Positions 1-10,327 of a stretch of DNA of 64,000 nt are shown here, piece after piece (the first letter of the stretch is position 1; each line of letters begins with the position of its first letter). Under the pieces are notes generated by a model. That model was not told the origin of the DNA. It did not search any database and worked only from the letters and a program-made list of their open reading frames with translations. Source of the DNA: an uncultured Pedosphaera sp. (GTDB lineage: Bacteria; Verrucomicrobiota; Verrucomicrobiia; Limisphaerales; Pedosphaeraceae); NCBI GenBank assembly GCA_903918755.1, contig CAIXFN010000073.1, forward strand, positions 62,001 to 126,000, written 5' to 3'. Both the position numbers and the translations under genes were made by a program.

Positions 1-1
1 G

Positions 2-55
2 GCGTTTGCCGAGCAGGGCGATATGCGGTTGGTGGACTGGGCGAAATTCAAGTGA
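2..55 (+). CDS. 3' end of a truncated upstream CDS (unidentified)
   Basis: An open frame enters from the left edge and ends at a TGA at 53-55, giving a C-terminus reading AFAEQGDMRLVDWAKFK. The gene lies outside the window, so its family cannot be named. It is on the same strand as the following PSD1 gene and about 96 bases upstream of it. The fragment is short enough that it could be chance. Confidence 0.35.
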   Translation, partial: AFAEQGDMRLVDWAKFK

Positions 56-151
56 GGGGGCCAAAACGGAAGTAAATCGCCGGCTGGCCCGGTATCTCCT
101 TTTCGCCCGCCCGCCAATGCGGCATGATCCGTGTGTTCAGGTCACCGGATC

Positions 152-3100
152 ATGCTCCATTGGAAACACAACGTCTGGTTGGCGGTGCTGGGAACGGTTC
201 TCCTGCTGGTAGTGGCCGGCGGGGCCGTGGCCGCCCCTCCGCCTCCGACGGGTGCCGAATTCTTCGAAAACCGCATCCGGCCGGTGCTGGCGCAGGAATG
301 CTACGAATGCCATCGCACCGGGGGCAAACAAAAGGGGGGATTGGCGTTGGATTCACGGGACGCTTTGCGGCGGGGCGGGGAATCCGGCCCGGCAATCGTT
401 CCGGGTGATCCCGCCAGAAGTCTCCTGCTCCAGGCGATTCGCCATTCGTTGGCCGACCGCCACATGCCCAAGGGGCGCGCTCCGTTGGAACCCGCAGTGA
501 TTGTCGATTTTGCCGAATGGGTGCGCCAGGGCGCCCCCGACCCTCGCGACGCCCCGCCGACCGAGGGCCAGCTGGCGGCGGACACCGATTGGAATGCGGT
601 GATGAAACGGCGGAAAAGTTGGTGGAGTTTTCAACCGCTCCGGAAAACCGACCCCGCTACTCTGGCAACCAAGGCGAACCATCCCGTGGACCGCTTTTTA
701 GCCGTCCGCCAGGCGGCTGCCGGATTGGCGCCGGCCGGGCCGGCCGATCGGGCCACGCTGATTCGCCGGCTGAGTTTTGCCCTCCGCGGTTTGCCCCCGA
801 CTCCTACTGAAGTGGCGGCCTTCGTTCAGGATCCCGACGTCCATGCCTATCAAAAGCTGGTGGACGCCTTCCTGGCCTCGCCGCGGTTTGGCGAGCGCTG
901 GGCCCGGCATTGGATGGATTGGGTGCGCTATGCCGATTCGCACGGCAGCGAGGGGGATCCCCTGATTCCCTACGCCTGGCGGTATCGTGACTATCTGATC
1001 CGCGCTTTGAATGCGGATGTGCCCTACGATCAGTTGGTGCGGGAACATCTGGCCGGGGATTTGTTGCCCCAACCACGTCTGAATGACGAATTGGGTTTGA
1101 ACGAGTCCGCCTTGGGGATTGGCCACTTGCGGATGGTTTTTCACGGGTTCGCCCCCACCGACGCTCTGGATGAGCAGGTGCGCTTTACCGATGATCAAAT
1201 CAGCACGGTCTCCAAGACTTTTCTGGGGCTGACCGTCGGCTGCGCCCGCTGTCACGACCACAAATTTGATCCCATCAGCCAGCGCGATTTTTATGCGTGG
1301 TATGGCATTTTTGTCTCCTGCCCCCCGGCGGCGATCGCCGTGGATGCTCCGAACGCCGCCGATGCCCATTATCATGCGGATTTGGCCCAACAGAAACAAC
1401 GTATCAAGGCATTGCTGGCCGACGCGTGGTCCCGGGATGCCGAGGGGTTGGCGGCGGCCTTGCGTCAACCGGATGAGAAACGGCTGGCAGCGCTGGAGGC
1501 GGCCAAGGACAAAGACTCACTCGGATATCCCTTCTACCTGCTGCGGCATCCCACCGGCCAAACCGAGCCCGCCGCATCCCTGGCGGCCTGGTGGGCAAGT
1601 CAGGTGAGCGGGGCGGAAACCAACCGGACGTATGTCCAGCGCTGGGATCTGACTGACCCCGCGGTTTACGCCAATTGGCGACATGATGGTCCCACCGTGG
1701 CCGGGATCTATCCGGCGGGAGAATTTGCCATTGCGCCGGAAGGCGAGCGCATCCTGACCGGCCTGTATCCGGCGGGGGTTTACTCCCACCTGGTTTCCAG
1801 CCGGGACCGGGGGGTGCTGTTTTCGCCGCGGTATCCGTTAAAAGAGCCCTGCGATCTCTGGTTGCGCATCGCGGGTGACGGCGGGGCAGTGGCGCGTTAC
1901 GTGGTCCAGAGCTATCCCCGGGATGGTACGGTTTTTCCGGTGAACCGTCTGGGAGGCGGACAATGGCGTTGGATGAAATTTGGTTTGGATTATTGGCAGG
2001 GAGATCGGATTCACGTGGAAATCACCACTGCGGCAGATCAACCGGTGCTGGCGGATGTGGAGGCCACGCGCTCGTGGTTTGGCGTCTCCGAGGTGGTATT
2101 GACGCGCGCGGGCGAACCCGCCCCGGGTTCCGGTTGGCCGTTTCGTGGCGCGCTGGGGGCTGCCGGAGAGGAGCATGCCCCCACCAACGCCGTGGAACTG
2201 GCGGAATGTTTTGGCCGGGCCGCCCGGTTGGCGGTGGCCGCCTGGCGCACGGGGACGTTGACCGACGCGCAAGCTTTGTTCCTGGACGCGTTGGCAGGAG
2301 CGGGCTGGCTGCGCAATCAATTGGGCGAACTGCCGGAGCTGGCGCCCCTCATCACCGCCTACCGGACGGAGGCCGGCTTGCTGCGGGTTCCCACCCGGGC
2401 GCAGGGAGTGATCGAAACGGAGCCGGTGGACCAACCTCTTTTCAATCGCGGCAATCACAAACAACCCGGCGCACCCGTGCCGCGCCGGTTTCTGGAGGCT
2501 TTTAATACCGCCCCCTACCCGGCGACCGTCAGCGGCCGGTTGCAATTGGCGGAGGACTTTTTGCGGCCCGATAATCCGCTGACTTCCCGGGTGATTGTGA
2601 ACCGGGTTTGGTTGCATTTGTTTGGCCGGGGAATCGTGGCTACGCCGGATAATTTTGGGCGGATGGGCCAGGAACCGACCAATCCAGAATTGTTGGATTA
2701 CCTGGCCGGCTGGATGATCGAACATGGCTACAGCCTCAAAGGGCTGATCCGTTACCTGGTGATGACGGATGCCTGGCAGCGCTCCAGCGACGTCCCACCC
2801 GGGGCGCGGGAGCAGGACCCGGACAATCTTTTGCTCACGCATTTTAACGTCCGTCGGCTCGAAGCGGAGGCCGTCCGTGATAACTTGCTGGCGGTGAGTG
2901 GTGATCTGCAGGCGGACGAAATGTATGGGCCGCCGGTGCTGGGAGGGGCGACCCGGCGCAGTGTCTACGTGCGGGTGAAACGCAACGATCTCGATCCGTT
3001 CCTGCATGCCTTCGATGCGCCCGCTCCGGCCAGCACGGTGGGCTTGCGGGACGTGACCAATGTGCCGGGGCAATCATTGACCCTGCTCAACGATCCTTTT

Positions 3101-4222
3101 GTGCTCCTCTTGGCGGAGCACTGGGCCGCCAGTGCCGGCCGCGATCCGGAACTGGCGGAGCCGGCCCGGCGAGTGGCGGCGATGTTTGAACGGGCCATCG
3201 GGCGCGGACCCAATGCCAGGGAAGCCTCGCACTTATCAGATTTTCTTGCTGAATCCGCCACGCGCCACGCCCAATCCGAGGCCGCGCGCTCCCGGTTGGA
3301 AACCAACCAGGCACTGGCGACTGCCCGTCTCGCCGCCTTGCGGACCTTGGCGGAGGAGCGCGCCCGGGTGCGGCGGAAGACGTCCGGGGGGGCTCCGGCA
3401 GCGGCCCTGCCGGAGGCCTGCGCCGCCTGGGATTTTCGGAATGGCTTGGTCGAGCAACGGTCCGGATTGGCGGCTCAAACTTATGGGAACGCCAGAATTG
3501 CGGACGGCGCGCTCCTCGTTGACGGGCAAGCGAGTTATCTGGCGGGCGCTCCCCTTGGTCGGACCCTCAAGGCCAAAACCCTGGAGGCCGTGGTGCAATT
3601 GACAGATTTGCAGCAGCAGGGCGGGGGAGTGGTGAGTGTGCAGGACCTGTCCGGTAGTGTATTCGACGCCATCGTCTTTGGCGAACAACAATCCCAGCAT
3701 TGGATGGCGGGAAGCGATGGTTTCCGCCGGACGCAGGACTTTGCGGGAGCTGCGGAATCCGCGGCTAAAGACCAACCCGTCCACCTGGCAATTACGTATG
3801 CGGCAGACGGAATGATCGCGGCATATCGCAACGGCCAACCGTATGGCCAGCCCTATCAGAGCAAGGGGTTGGTCACGTTTGCCGCGGGACAGACGCAAAT
3901 TCTTTTGGGCAACCGGCACGGTCAGCCGGGCGGAAACAAGGACCTGGCCGGCAAGATCTTTCGCGCCCGCGTTTATGATCGCGCCCTGGACGCTACGGAA
4001 ATTGCCACGCTGGCGGCCGCCGAAACCAATGTGCTGACAGAGACGGAACTCCGGGAGGCACTGACGGACACGGAGCGCACCGAACAGGCGGATTTGCAAT
4101 CGCAATTGCTGATTCTTTCCGACCATCTGAAAGCCATGCAGCCAAGATCGGGTTTGTCCTCCGCATGGGCCGATCTGGCCCATGCCCTGTTCAATCTGAA
4201 GGAGTTCATTTACCTTCGTTAA
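152..4222 (+). CDS. PSD1 / DUF1549 / DUF1553 exported cytochrome-like protein with inserted LamG domain
   Basis: Large exported protein of the planctomycete/verrucomicrobial cytochrome C (PSD1) family. I start it at ATG 152 (a GTG seven codons upstream also exists) because this gives a clean signal peptide. A c-type heme motif CYECH lies at about residues 50-54. DUF1549 follows, with the typical RRLSF(A)LRGLPPTP segment and a second CARCHDHKFDP motif near residue 370. DUF1553 covers roughly residues 830-1060 and resumes at the extreme C-terminus, which ends in ALFNLKEFIYLR, the usual family ending. Between these parts is a LamG-like/concanavalin-type domain (about 1100-1290), preceded by a charged helical linker. 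The gene is followed 12 bases later by a DUF1501 gene, its usual genomic partner. The biochemical function of the pair is not established. Confidence 0.92.
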   Translation: MLHWKHNVWLAVLGTVLLLVVAGGAVAAPPPPTGAEFFENRIRPVLAQECYECHRTGGKQKGGLALDSRDALRRGGESGPAIVPGDPARSLLLQAIRHSLADRHMPKGRAPLEPAVIVDFAEWVRQGAPDPRDAPPTEGQLAADTDWNAVMKRRKSWWSFQPLRKTDPATLATKANHPVDRFLAVRQAAAGLAPAGPADRATLIRRLSFALRGLPPTPTEVAAFVQDPDVHAYQKLVDAFLASPRFGERWARHWMDWVRYADSHGSEGDPLIPYAWRYRDYLIRALNADVPYDQLVREHLAGDLLPQPRLNDELGLNESALGIGHLRMVFHGFAPTDALDEQVRFTDDQISTVSKTFLGLTVGCARCHDHKFDPISQRDFYAWYGIFVSCPPAAIAVDAPNAADAHYHADLAQQKQRIKALLADAWSRDAEGLAAALRQPDEKRLAALEAAKDKDSLGYPFYLLRHPTGQTEPAASLAAWWASQVSGAETNRTYVQRWDLTDPAVYANWRHDGPTVAGIYPAGEFAIAPEGERILTGLYPAGVYSHLVSSRDRGVLFSPRYPLKEPCDLWLRIAGDGGAVARYVVQSYPRDGTVFPVNRLGGGQWRWMKFGLDYWQGDRIHVEITTAADQPVLADVEATRSWFGVSEVVLTRAGEPAPGSGWPFRGALGAAGEEHAPTNAVELAECFGRAARLAVAAWRTGTLTDAQALFLDALAGAGWLRNQLGELPELAPLITAYRTEAGLLRVPTRAQGVIETEPVDQPLFNRGNHKQPGAPVPRRFLEAFNTAPYPATVSGRLQLAEDFLRPDNPLTSRVIVNRVWLHLFGRGIVATPDNFGRMGQEPTNPELLDYLAGWMIEHGYSLKGLIRYLVMTDAWQRSSDVPPGAREQDPDNLLLTHFNVRRLEAEAVRDNLLAVSGDLQADEMYGPPVLGGATRRSVYVRVKRNDLDPFLHAFDAPAPASTVGLRDVTNVPGQSLTLLNDPFVLLLAEHWAASAGRDPELAEPARRVAAMFERAIGRGPNAREASHLSDFLAESATRHAQSEAARSRLETNQALATARLAALRTLAEERARVRRKTSGGAPAAALPEACAAWDFRNGLVEQRSGLAAQTYGNARIADGALLVDGQASYLAGAPLGRTLKAKTLEAVVQLTDLQQQGGGVVSVQDLSGSVFDAIVFGEQQSQHWMAGSDGFRRTQDFAGAAESAAKDQPVHLAITYAADGMIAAYRNGQPYGQPYQSKGLVTFAAGQTQILLGNRHGQPGGNKDLAGKIFRARVYDRALDATEIATLAAAETNVLTETELREALTDTERTEQADLQSQLLILSDHLKAMQPRSGLSSAWADLAHALFNLKEFIYLR

Positions 4223-4234
4223 AATGTTTTACCC

Positions 4235-5644
4235 ATGCCTCCCACCCTGAATCGGCGCCAAATGTTGGCGCGTTGTTCGACCGGTTTCGGCTTGCTGGCG
4301 CTCGCCGGGTTGCTGCCCCGCCAGGCCCTCGGCGCGTTGCGGCCCCCGGGGCCGGAGTTCCGGCCGCGGGCAAAGAACGTCATATTTTGTTACATGTCCG
4401 GCGGAGTCTCGCACCTGGATTCTTTCGACCCGAAGCCGTTCCTCAAAAAGCTGGCAGGCCAACCCATGCCAGTGAAAGTGGAGCGGACGATGTTTAACAA
4501 TAATGGCAAAGTTTTTCCCAGTCCGTTCGAGTTCCGTCCAGCCGGGGCCAGTGGGATACCCATCAGTTCGCTCTTTCCGCGGATTGCCGCATCCTGTGCC
4601 GATGAACTGGCCGTGATCCGCTCGATGACCTCCAAAGTGAATGAGCACGCCCAGGGAAATTACTTTTTTCATACCGGCTTTCCGGTCATGGGCTATCCCA
4701 GCGCCGGGGCCTGGGTGAATTATGGACTCGGCACGGAAAATCAGAATTTGCCGGGCTTTGTCGTCCTCCAGGGGGGCGGCGCGGTGGCCCCGCATGGCGG
4801 CGTGGGCTTGTTCAGCAACGGCTTCCTGCCCGCCCAGCATCAGGCCTCCATCATCACGGCCGACGCCCCCGAACCGGTGGCCAACATCACTCCGCGCGAA
4901 GGCGGTTCCATCCAGCGCGGTCGGCTGGATCTGCTCCGGGAACTGGACGCCGATTTTGCCCGGCAGGATCCGCAGGTGGAGGCGGCGGTGCGCAATTACG
5001 AAACCGCTTTTCGAATGCAGGCGGCCGTCCCGGAATTGGTGGATTTGCGGGGGGAATCCGCGGCCACCCGGAAGCTTTACGGCGTGGACGATTCCCATCC
5101 GCAGAAAGCGGCGTACGCGCGGCAATGCCTACTGGCCCGCCGGTTGGTGGAACGCGGCGTGCGCTTTGTGGAACTCAGTTGCCTCTCCGAAAACGGCATT
5201 GGTGCCGGGGGCCCGCCCAATCCCTGGGACCAGCATGGCGATTTGGAGAAGGGCCACGGCGCCATGGCCAATCAGGTGGACCAACCCATCGCAGCGCTCC
5301 TCGTGGATTTACGGCAGCGCGGCTTGCTGGATGAGACCCTGGTCATCTGGGCGGGCGAATTTGGCCGGACGCCCTTCTCGCAGGGCAGCAATGGCCGGGA
5401 TCATAATCCGTACGGATTTTCGATCTGGCTGGCGGGGGGCGGTGTCCGGGGTGGCACGATCTACGGCGAGACGGATGAACTGGGTTATCATGTGGTGGAT
5501 CGCGTGGCCACGGTCTATGACCTCTGGGCTACGGTGTTGCACCTGCTGGGGATGAATCATGAAAGTCTGACCTATCTTTCCGGGGGCCGGAATTTCCGGC
5601 TCACGGACGTTTATGGCAAAGTAATTTCTGAAATCCTGGCTTGA
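4235..5644 (+). CDS. DUF1501 family protein, Tat-exported
   Basis: Typical DUF1501 protein (sulfatase/alkaline-phosphatase-like fold) of about 469 residues. The N-terminus has a twin-arginine-like signal ([12 protein letters not shown], then a hydrophobic stretch ending ALGAL). Characteristic blocks follow: [22 protein letters not shown], then [21 protein letters not shown], and near the C-terminus [13 protein letters not shown] and [21 protein letters not shown]. It lies 12 bases after the PSD1/DUF1549/DUF1553 gene, so the two are almost certainly cotranscribed. In PVC bacteria these two families are repeatedly paired. The substrate is unknown. Confidence 0.93.
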   Translation: MPPTLNRRQMLARCSTGFGLLALAGLLPRQALGALRPPGPEFRPRAKNVIFCYMSGGVSHLDSFDPKPFLKKLAGQPMPVKVERTMFNNNGKVFPSPFEFRPAGASGIPISSLFPRIAASCADELAVIRSMTSKVNEHAQGNYFFHTGFPVMGYPSAGAWVNYGLGTENQNLPGFVVLQGGGAVAPHGGVGLFSNGFLPAQHQASIITADAPEPVANITPREGGSIQRGRLDLLRELDADFARQDPQVEAAVRNYETAFRMQAAVPELVDLRGESAATRKLYGVDDSHPQKAAYARQCLLARRLVERGVRFVELSCLSENGIGAGGPPNPWDQHGDLEKGHGAMANQVDQPIAALLVDLRQRGLLDETLVIWAGEFGRTPFSQGSNGRDHNPYGFSIWLAGGGVRGGTIYGETDELGYHVVDRVATVYDLWATVLHLLGMNHESLTYLSGGRNFRLTDVYGKVISEILA

Positions 5645-5726
5645 GCCCGCGACGTGGGTTGTCACCAGATCGTAACCGGGAATCTCGTTGACCGTCGCAA
5701 TCGCTTCCTGCGACAAATGATACTGC

Positions 5727-7004
5727 TTGAAAATCACCGAAAATTCCCGATCGGACCGCCGGTTCTCCCGCTGCCTGGCCGCCTTCGTGGCGTTGCTGCT
5801 TTTCCCCTTTATTGCGGGAAACGTGGCGGCCGGGGAATCGCCCGCCAGTTCCGCGCAGTTTTTGCTCTTCTCCGATTTGCACTTGGAAGTGGCGGAAGCC
5901 CGGTCCGGGTTTCCTAAGTACGGCGAGGATTCGACCGCCCTGCTGATCCAGTCGGCCCTCGCGGATGCACGCCGGCAATGTCCGCACCCCTTGTTCATTT
6001 TGATTACCGGTGATTTTCTGGATCACCAATATCCCCGTACCGCCGAAATGGCGTGGGCGGCGGAGGAAAAGATCGTGGGCTGGTTCGCCCGGGAGTTTCC
6101 TGGAACCACGGTATTTCCCACGCTGGGAAATAACGACAGTCTGCAACGGCATTATGAGGGGCAATCGGCGGAATTCCTGCGCGGATTTGCCGTGCGCTGG
6201 CAGCCGTTGATCACCAACGCCACCGACGCGGCGAGCTTCCTGGTCAGTTTTCCGACCAATGGTTGCTACCGGGCCGGTTTGCCGGGACTTTCTGGGCGGC
6301 AATTACTGGCGCTGAATATCAGTTACAAGCCGGAGACGAATGCCAACGGCGTGGTGCCCCAGCCCGGCACCGAGCCGGTGCAATGGGCGGCCGCAGAGGT
6401 GGCGGCCGCGGGGGAGCGGTCGGACTTTTGGCTGGCTTACCACGTTCCCCCGGGATTGGATTTCTTCAAACCCAATAAGAAGGGTGGTTACAGGGGTTTG
6501 TGGCAGCCGGACTTTCAAAAGGAACTCCTGCGGCTGACGGTGAATCCGGCCATCAAGGCGACCTTTGCCGGACACACCCACATGGATGAATTCCGGGTCA
6601 TTTACCAGGCTGCCCAACCGGCCGGCTTCATTCACATCATTCCCACCATCAGTCCCCTCCACACGAATGATCCGGCATATCAGATTTGCTCGGTGACGTC
6701 GGCGGGGGAAATCACGGATTGTGAAACCCACCGCCTGGCAAACCTGGAGTCATTGACCAATTCGACAGCCGCCGGTGAGGCGCAATGGGTGACCGAATAT
6801 TCCTTCCGGACGGACTTTGGCCAACCACGCTACGATGCTGCGGGCCTGCATGCGGCGCGGGAGATGATGCGGACCAACGGCCCAGTGCAGGAGCGATTCA
6901 TCCGGCATTTCGCCAGCAGCCGCACCAATGAGAGTTCCGTCACCGCCGCCAATTTTCCAAAATACTGGCCCCTGCTGGGCTTGACCAACGCCCCATCGCG
7001 CTGA
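5727..7004 (+). CDS. exported calcineurin-like metallophosphoesterase
   Basis: Exported metal-dependent phosphoesterase of 425 residues. Metal-ligand motifs in order: FSDLHLE (about residue 48), GDFLDH (about 94), GNNDS (about 136), a His block YHVPPG, and the C-terminal GHTHMDEF. The architecture resembles acid-sphingomyelinase-like phosphodiesterases. The only usable start is TTG at 5727, because an in-frame stop lies three codons upstream and no ATG precedes the signal peptide. The gene ends at 7004, directly abutting the convergent ABC transporter stop at 7005. The natural substrate cannot be told from sequence. Confidence 0.85.
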   Translation: MKITENSRSDRRFSRCLAAFVALLLFPFIAGNVAAGESPASSAQFLLFSDLHLEVAEARSGFPKYGEDSTALLIQSALADARRQCPHPLFILITGDFLDHQYPRTAEMAWAAEEKIVGWFAREFPGTTVFPTLGNNDSLQRHYEGQSAEFLRGFAVRWQPLITNATDAASFLVSFPTNGCYRAGLPGLSGRQLLALNISYKPETNANGVVPQPGTEPVQWAAAEVAAAGERSDFWLAYHVPPGLDFFKPNKKGGYRGLWQPDFQKELLRLTVNPAIKATFAGHTHMDEFRVIYQAAQPAGFIHIIPTISPLHTNDPAYQICSVTSAGEITDCETHRLANLESLTNSTAAGEAQWVTEYSFRTDFGQPRYDAAGLHAAREMMRTNGPVQERFIRHFASSRTNESSVTAANFPKYWPLLGLTNAPSR

Positions 7005-9194
7005 TCACTGGTGGAATTGCAAGTCCCACAGCCGGCGGTAATGCCCGTTTAGCTGCATCAATTCGTGGTGCTTGCCCTTCTCGACAATCTGGCCTTGGTC
7101 GAGAACCACGATGAGATCAGCGCGCTGGGTGGTGGAAAGGCGGTGCGCGATGCAGATGGTGGTCCGGCCTTTCATCAATTCCTCCAGGGCCGCCTGAACG
7201 ATGCGCTCGGATTCGTTGTCGAGGGCACTGGTGGCCTCGTCCAGAATGAGGATGGGCGCGTCCTTCACCACGGCTCGGGCGATGGCCACACGCTGCCGCT
7301 GGCCGCCGGACAACGCCACCCCGCGTTCGCCGATAAGAGTATCGTAGCCCGCGGGTTTCTCCATGGTGAAGTCGTGGGCGTTGGCATGGCGTGCGGCGGC
7401 GGTGATCTCCGCTTCCGTGGCCGCCGGCCGGCCCAGCCCGATATTGCGACGGATGGTGTCGTTGAACAGGATGGTTTCCTGGGTGACGACCGCAATCTGG
7501 CTGCGCAGGTCACGGGCCGATGCTTCCCGGATGTCCAGGCCGCCGATTCGCACCGCACCCTCCCCGGGGTCGTAAAAACGCATGAGCAGATTCGTCAGCG
7601 TGGTCTTGCCGGAGCCGCTGCCGCCGACCAGCGCGATGAGTTGGCCGGCACGGATGGTCAGATTGACGTCGCGCAGGACCGGTTTGTTGCCGTAGCTGAA
7701 GGTGAGGTTTTCGAATTGGATGTCCCGACCGGCAGCCACCAGTGGTTTGGGGTGGGCGGGTTCGCTGATCGCACTGGTCGTGGCCAGCAACTGGAAGGCG
7801 ATTTCCGTCGTGGCCTGGGCCTGCTCCAGTTGACTGTGGAGCCGGAGCAACGCCTTGATGGGCTGGTATAACATGAACACCGCGCCCACGAACTGCAGCA
7901 AATCGCCCGGCGTCATTTTTTCCGCCGGGGAAAAGGCGATGTAAACGAAAAATCCGGCGATCCCCACGGAACCGAAAAATTCCATCAACGGTCCCGGGAT
8001 TTCCGCGGAGCGCAGCACCCGCATTTGGTGGGTGAGCGAGGCGCGGGAGGTGCGGTCGAACTCGGCTCCGACGCTCTCCTCCAGGTTGAAGGCCTTGATG
8101 ATGCGATAGCCCGTAAAGGACTCGTGGATCAATTTGGTTTGCTCCGTGTTTTGCTCGTGCATGGCGCGCGTGGAGCGCCGCACTTTCCGCGCGTAAATCA
8201 CGAAGGGTACCATGGTGAGCGGGAAAACGATCAAGGCCACGAGGCTCAATTTTGGCTGGGCCCAAACCAGCACCATGACGAGGCCGGCAATTGTCATGGG
8301 CTCCTTGATGACCACCACCAGTGAATTGCCGATCATGTTTTGGAGGGAATTGAGCGAATTCAACTGGGACATGAGCATGCCGGTGCTGGTATCCGAAAAG
8401 AAACTGGAGGAGAGCCCCAGCAAATGGCTGAACAACCGGGCGCGCAGATCGTTGATCGCCCGCAGGCAAACCCAATTCATCAAATAAATGTTGAGATAGG
8501 AGAGCAGGCCGCGGAGCAGCATGGATATCGGCACCAAGGCGATGATGAGCACGGTCATTCGCGCGGAGGATCGTACATCCCAATGTTCGGTGGCCAGGAG
8601 GAGGTGATCCGTCAAATGGCGCAAGGGGGCGATTTTGCTCACCTTGGCATTACGTTCCAAATCGCGGGGAAAGGCGTCTTCGAGCAGCCAGCGATTCAAA
8701 CGCACCCGCTGCGATCCGGTGGGATTGGCGGTGAGCAGTTTGTCCGTGGCCGGACGCAGCTTCACTCCGGCGAACCGCGGTGCCGCGTGCAAGGCCGGGT
8801 CCTTGATGACCCGGTTGAGCCCGGCCACCATCACGACCAGCGCTTGGTTGGTATTGCCTTCGCCGAGGGCCAGCTTCGTCAGGTTTTCCCGGTCAGAGGG
8901 GGAGGATTGCTCCCACACATAGGCACTCACCGGGTCGGCGTGCCGCCGGAGTTTTTCGGCCAGGCGGGAAGGATCCGGGATCTCCGCGACCGCCAGCAGT
9001 GGCGAGCCCAGGCTTTGGGAGAAAGTGGGGGCATCCGGTTGGGGGAAGACGGTTTCAATGACCACCTTCACGCTGACAATCAGCATGGAATTGGACAAGC
9101 CGGCCAGGATGCCACAAATCACTCCCAGGATCAGCCGGAGGCGATAAGGGCTCGTCAGCCGCAGGACGGTCTTCCAAAACGCAAAAGTTTTCAC
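7005..9194 (-). CDS. ABC exporter, MsbA-like (fused TMD-NBD) with long TM1-TM2 loop
   Basis: Half-size ABC exporter (729 residues) of the lipid/lipid A flippase type. The C-terminal ATPase domain is complete: Walker A GGSGSGKT (524-531), signature LSGGQ (628-632), Walker B ILILDEA (648-654) and H-loop His684. The membrane domain is unusual. TM1 (about 20-45) is separated from TM2 (about 213-235) by some 165 mainly hydrophilic residues, whereas MsbA has a short loop. Most members are near 580-600 residues, so the extra length is this insertion. The gene follows an alcohol dehydrogenase and a GT9 glycosyltransferase on the same strand, which fits envelope glycan or LPS export. That role is inference. 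Confidence 0.9.
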   Translation of the reverse strand: MKTFAFWKTVLRLTSPYRLRLILGVICGILAGLSNSMLIVSVKVVIETVFPQPDAPTFSQSLGSPLLAVAEIPDPSRLAEKLRRHADPVSAYVWEQSSPSDRENLTKLALGEGNTNQALVVMVAGLNRVIKDPALHAAPRFAGVKLRPATDKLLTANPTGSQRVRLNRWLLEDAFPRDLERNAKVSKIAPLRHLTDHLLLATEHWDVRSSARMTVLIIALVPISMLLRGLLSYLNIYLMNWVCLRAINDLRARLFSHLLGLSSSFFSDTSTGMLMSQLNSLNSLQNMIGNSLVVVIKEPMTIAGLVMVLVWAQPKLSLVALIVFPLTMVPFVIYARKVRRSTRAMHEQNTEQTKLIHESFTGYRIIKAFNLEESVGAEFDRTSRASLTHQMRVLRSAEIPGPLMEFFGSVGIAGFFVYIAFSPAEKMTPGDLLQFVGAVFMLYQPIKALLRLHSQLEQAQATTEIAFQLLATTSAISEPAHPKPLVAAGRDIQFENLTFSYGNKPVLRDVNLTIRAGQLIALVGGSGSGKTTLTNLLMRFYDPGEGAVRIGGLDIREASARDLRSQIAVVTQETILFNDTIRRNIGLGRPAATEAEITAAARHANAHDFTMEKPAGYDTLIGERGVALSGGQRQRVAIARAVVKDAPILILDEATSALDNESERIVQAALEELMKGRTTICIAHRLSTTQRADLIVVLDQGQIVEKGKHHELMQLNGHYRRLWDLQFHQ

Positions 9195-9236
9195 TGGCTG
9201 AACCTTCGGATAATCCCGCCTTGAATGCCAGTCCGA

Positions 9237-10316
9237 TTACGGCTTGGCCGTCAGCCGCGTCGTCACCAATTCAGCCAAGTCGGCCGGCGCCAGGCGATCC
9301 AGGCAGGCCGCCCGGTCCACGGCGCCACAAGGGGACTCGCGATCATCGCCGCAACTGCACGGAGCGATTAGCGCCTGGTGCCGGGGACCCGGCTGCACCC
9401 AGCACTCATAACCCGGTTGGCCGCGAAAATAGGCAATGGTGGGCACTCCCAGGGCGGCGGCCAGATGCACCACCCCGGAATCGGGGCCAAAATGCAGGCG
9501 ACACCGCTGCAGCAAGGCTGCGAGTCGCCCGATGCTCAGGCCGCCCGGGAGCAATTGCAGCCGGGCATCGGGCACCAACTCCCGCAATTGTCGTAACCGC
9601 ACTTTTTCGCGCTCGCCGCCGCCGGCGGAAGCGACCACCACGGTTGCCGGTTGCCAGCGCCAAACCTCTGCCAACAAAGCTTGGTGATGCTCCAACGGCC
9701 ATTCCTTGAGGGCCTTGGCGGAATTGACCGAAAGGTGCATTGCTCCCGCGGGCACCACACCCGCCGCCCATTCGGCGTCGGCGGGTGCCACCTGTAGATC
9801 AAAACGCGGGGACTGGAGCGAAAAACCGCACGCCGCCAAAATCTGCCGCCGTTGCTCAAACACCGGCAGCTTGGGATTCTGCCGCGGCACCCAGTTGGGG
9901 ATGAGCCAGCGATTCCAGAAATGGGAGCGCCCCGCGGCATGGCCCACGCGCCAGCGGGCGCCGCTCAAGCCGGTCAGGATGGTGGCCCGATCCGCGCCGC
10001 TGAAATTGAAGGCACCCTCGAACCGCTCGGCCCGCAAGGCCCGGACCAGTCGCCACTGTTCGCCCAGAGTGCGCCGTTGACGATCGAGGATCAGCGGCCA
10101 CGCGCGGTCCACACAAGGAACCAGCGCGAGCACTTCGGCCCCAACGGGGGCCGAGACGACGTGCAGCCTGGCCTGGGGACATTGCCGTTTAATCTCCCAC
10201 AACACCGGCACCAATTGCACCGTGTCGCCCAGGAACCCCAGGTCCACGACCAAAAGGTTCCGGGCGTCCCGCAATCGGACCGCCGCCCCCGTCAAATCCC
10301 TCCCGTTGCTCATCAT
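9237..10316 (-). CDS. glycosyltransferase family 9 (heptosyltransferase-like)
   Basis: GT9 enzyme of about 359 residues, the family of LPS heptosyltransferases. The N-terminal block reads NLLVVDLGFLGDTVQLVPVLWEI, matching the family's nucleotide-sugar fold start. The C-terminal block has LQRCRLHFGPDSGVVHLAAALGVPTIAYF, the usual donor-binding GxDSG(V/P)xHLA(A) motif. An upstream TTG overlaps the dehydrogenase stop, but the paired ATGs at 10316/10313 are better starts. It lies between an alcohol dehydrogenase and an MsbA-like exporter on one strand, so it may add a sugar to an envelope glycolipid that the exporter moves. The exact donor is unknown. Confidence 0.88.
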   Translation of the reverse strand: MMSNGRDLTGAAVRLRDARNLLVVDLGFLGDTVQLVPVLWEIKRQCPQARLHVVSAPVGAEVLALVPCVDRAWPLILDRQRRTLGEQWRLVRALRAERFEGAFNFSGADRATILTGLSGARWRVGHAAGRSHFWNRWLIPNWVPRQNPKLPVFEQRRQILAACGFSLQSPRFDLQVAPADAEWAAGVVPAGAMHLSVNSAKALKEWPLEHHQALLAEVWRWQPATVVVASAGGGEREKVRLRQLRELVPDARLQLLPGGLSIGRLAALLQRCRLHFGPDSGVVHLAAALGVPTIAYFRGQPGYECWVQPGPRHQALIAPCSCGDDRESPCGAVDRAACLDRLAPADLAELVTTRLTAKP

Positions 10317-10327
10317 CCCGGGGAGGA

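Noticed and set aside
1838-3073. 411-codon minus-strand frame opposite the PSD1 gene
   Set aside because: Shadow frame of a strongly conserved coding region; no plausible start or family.
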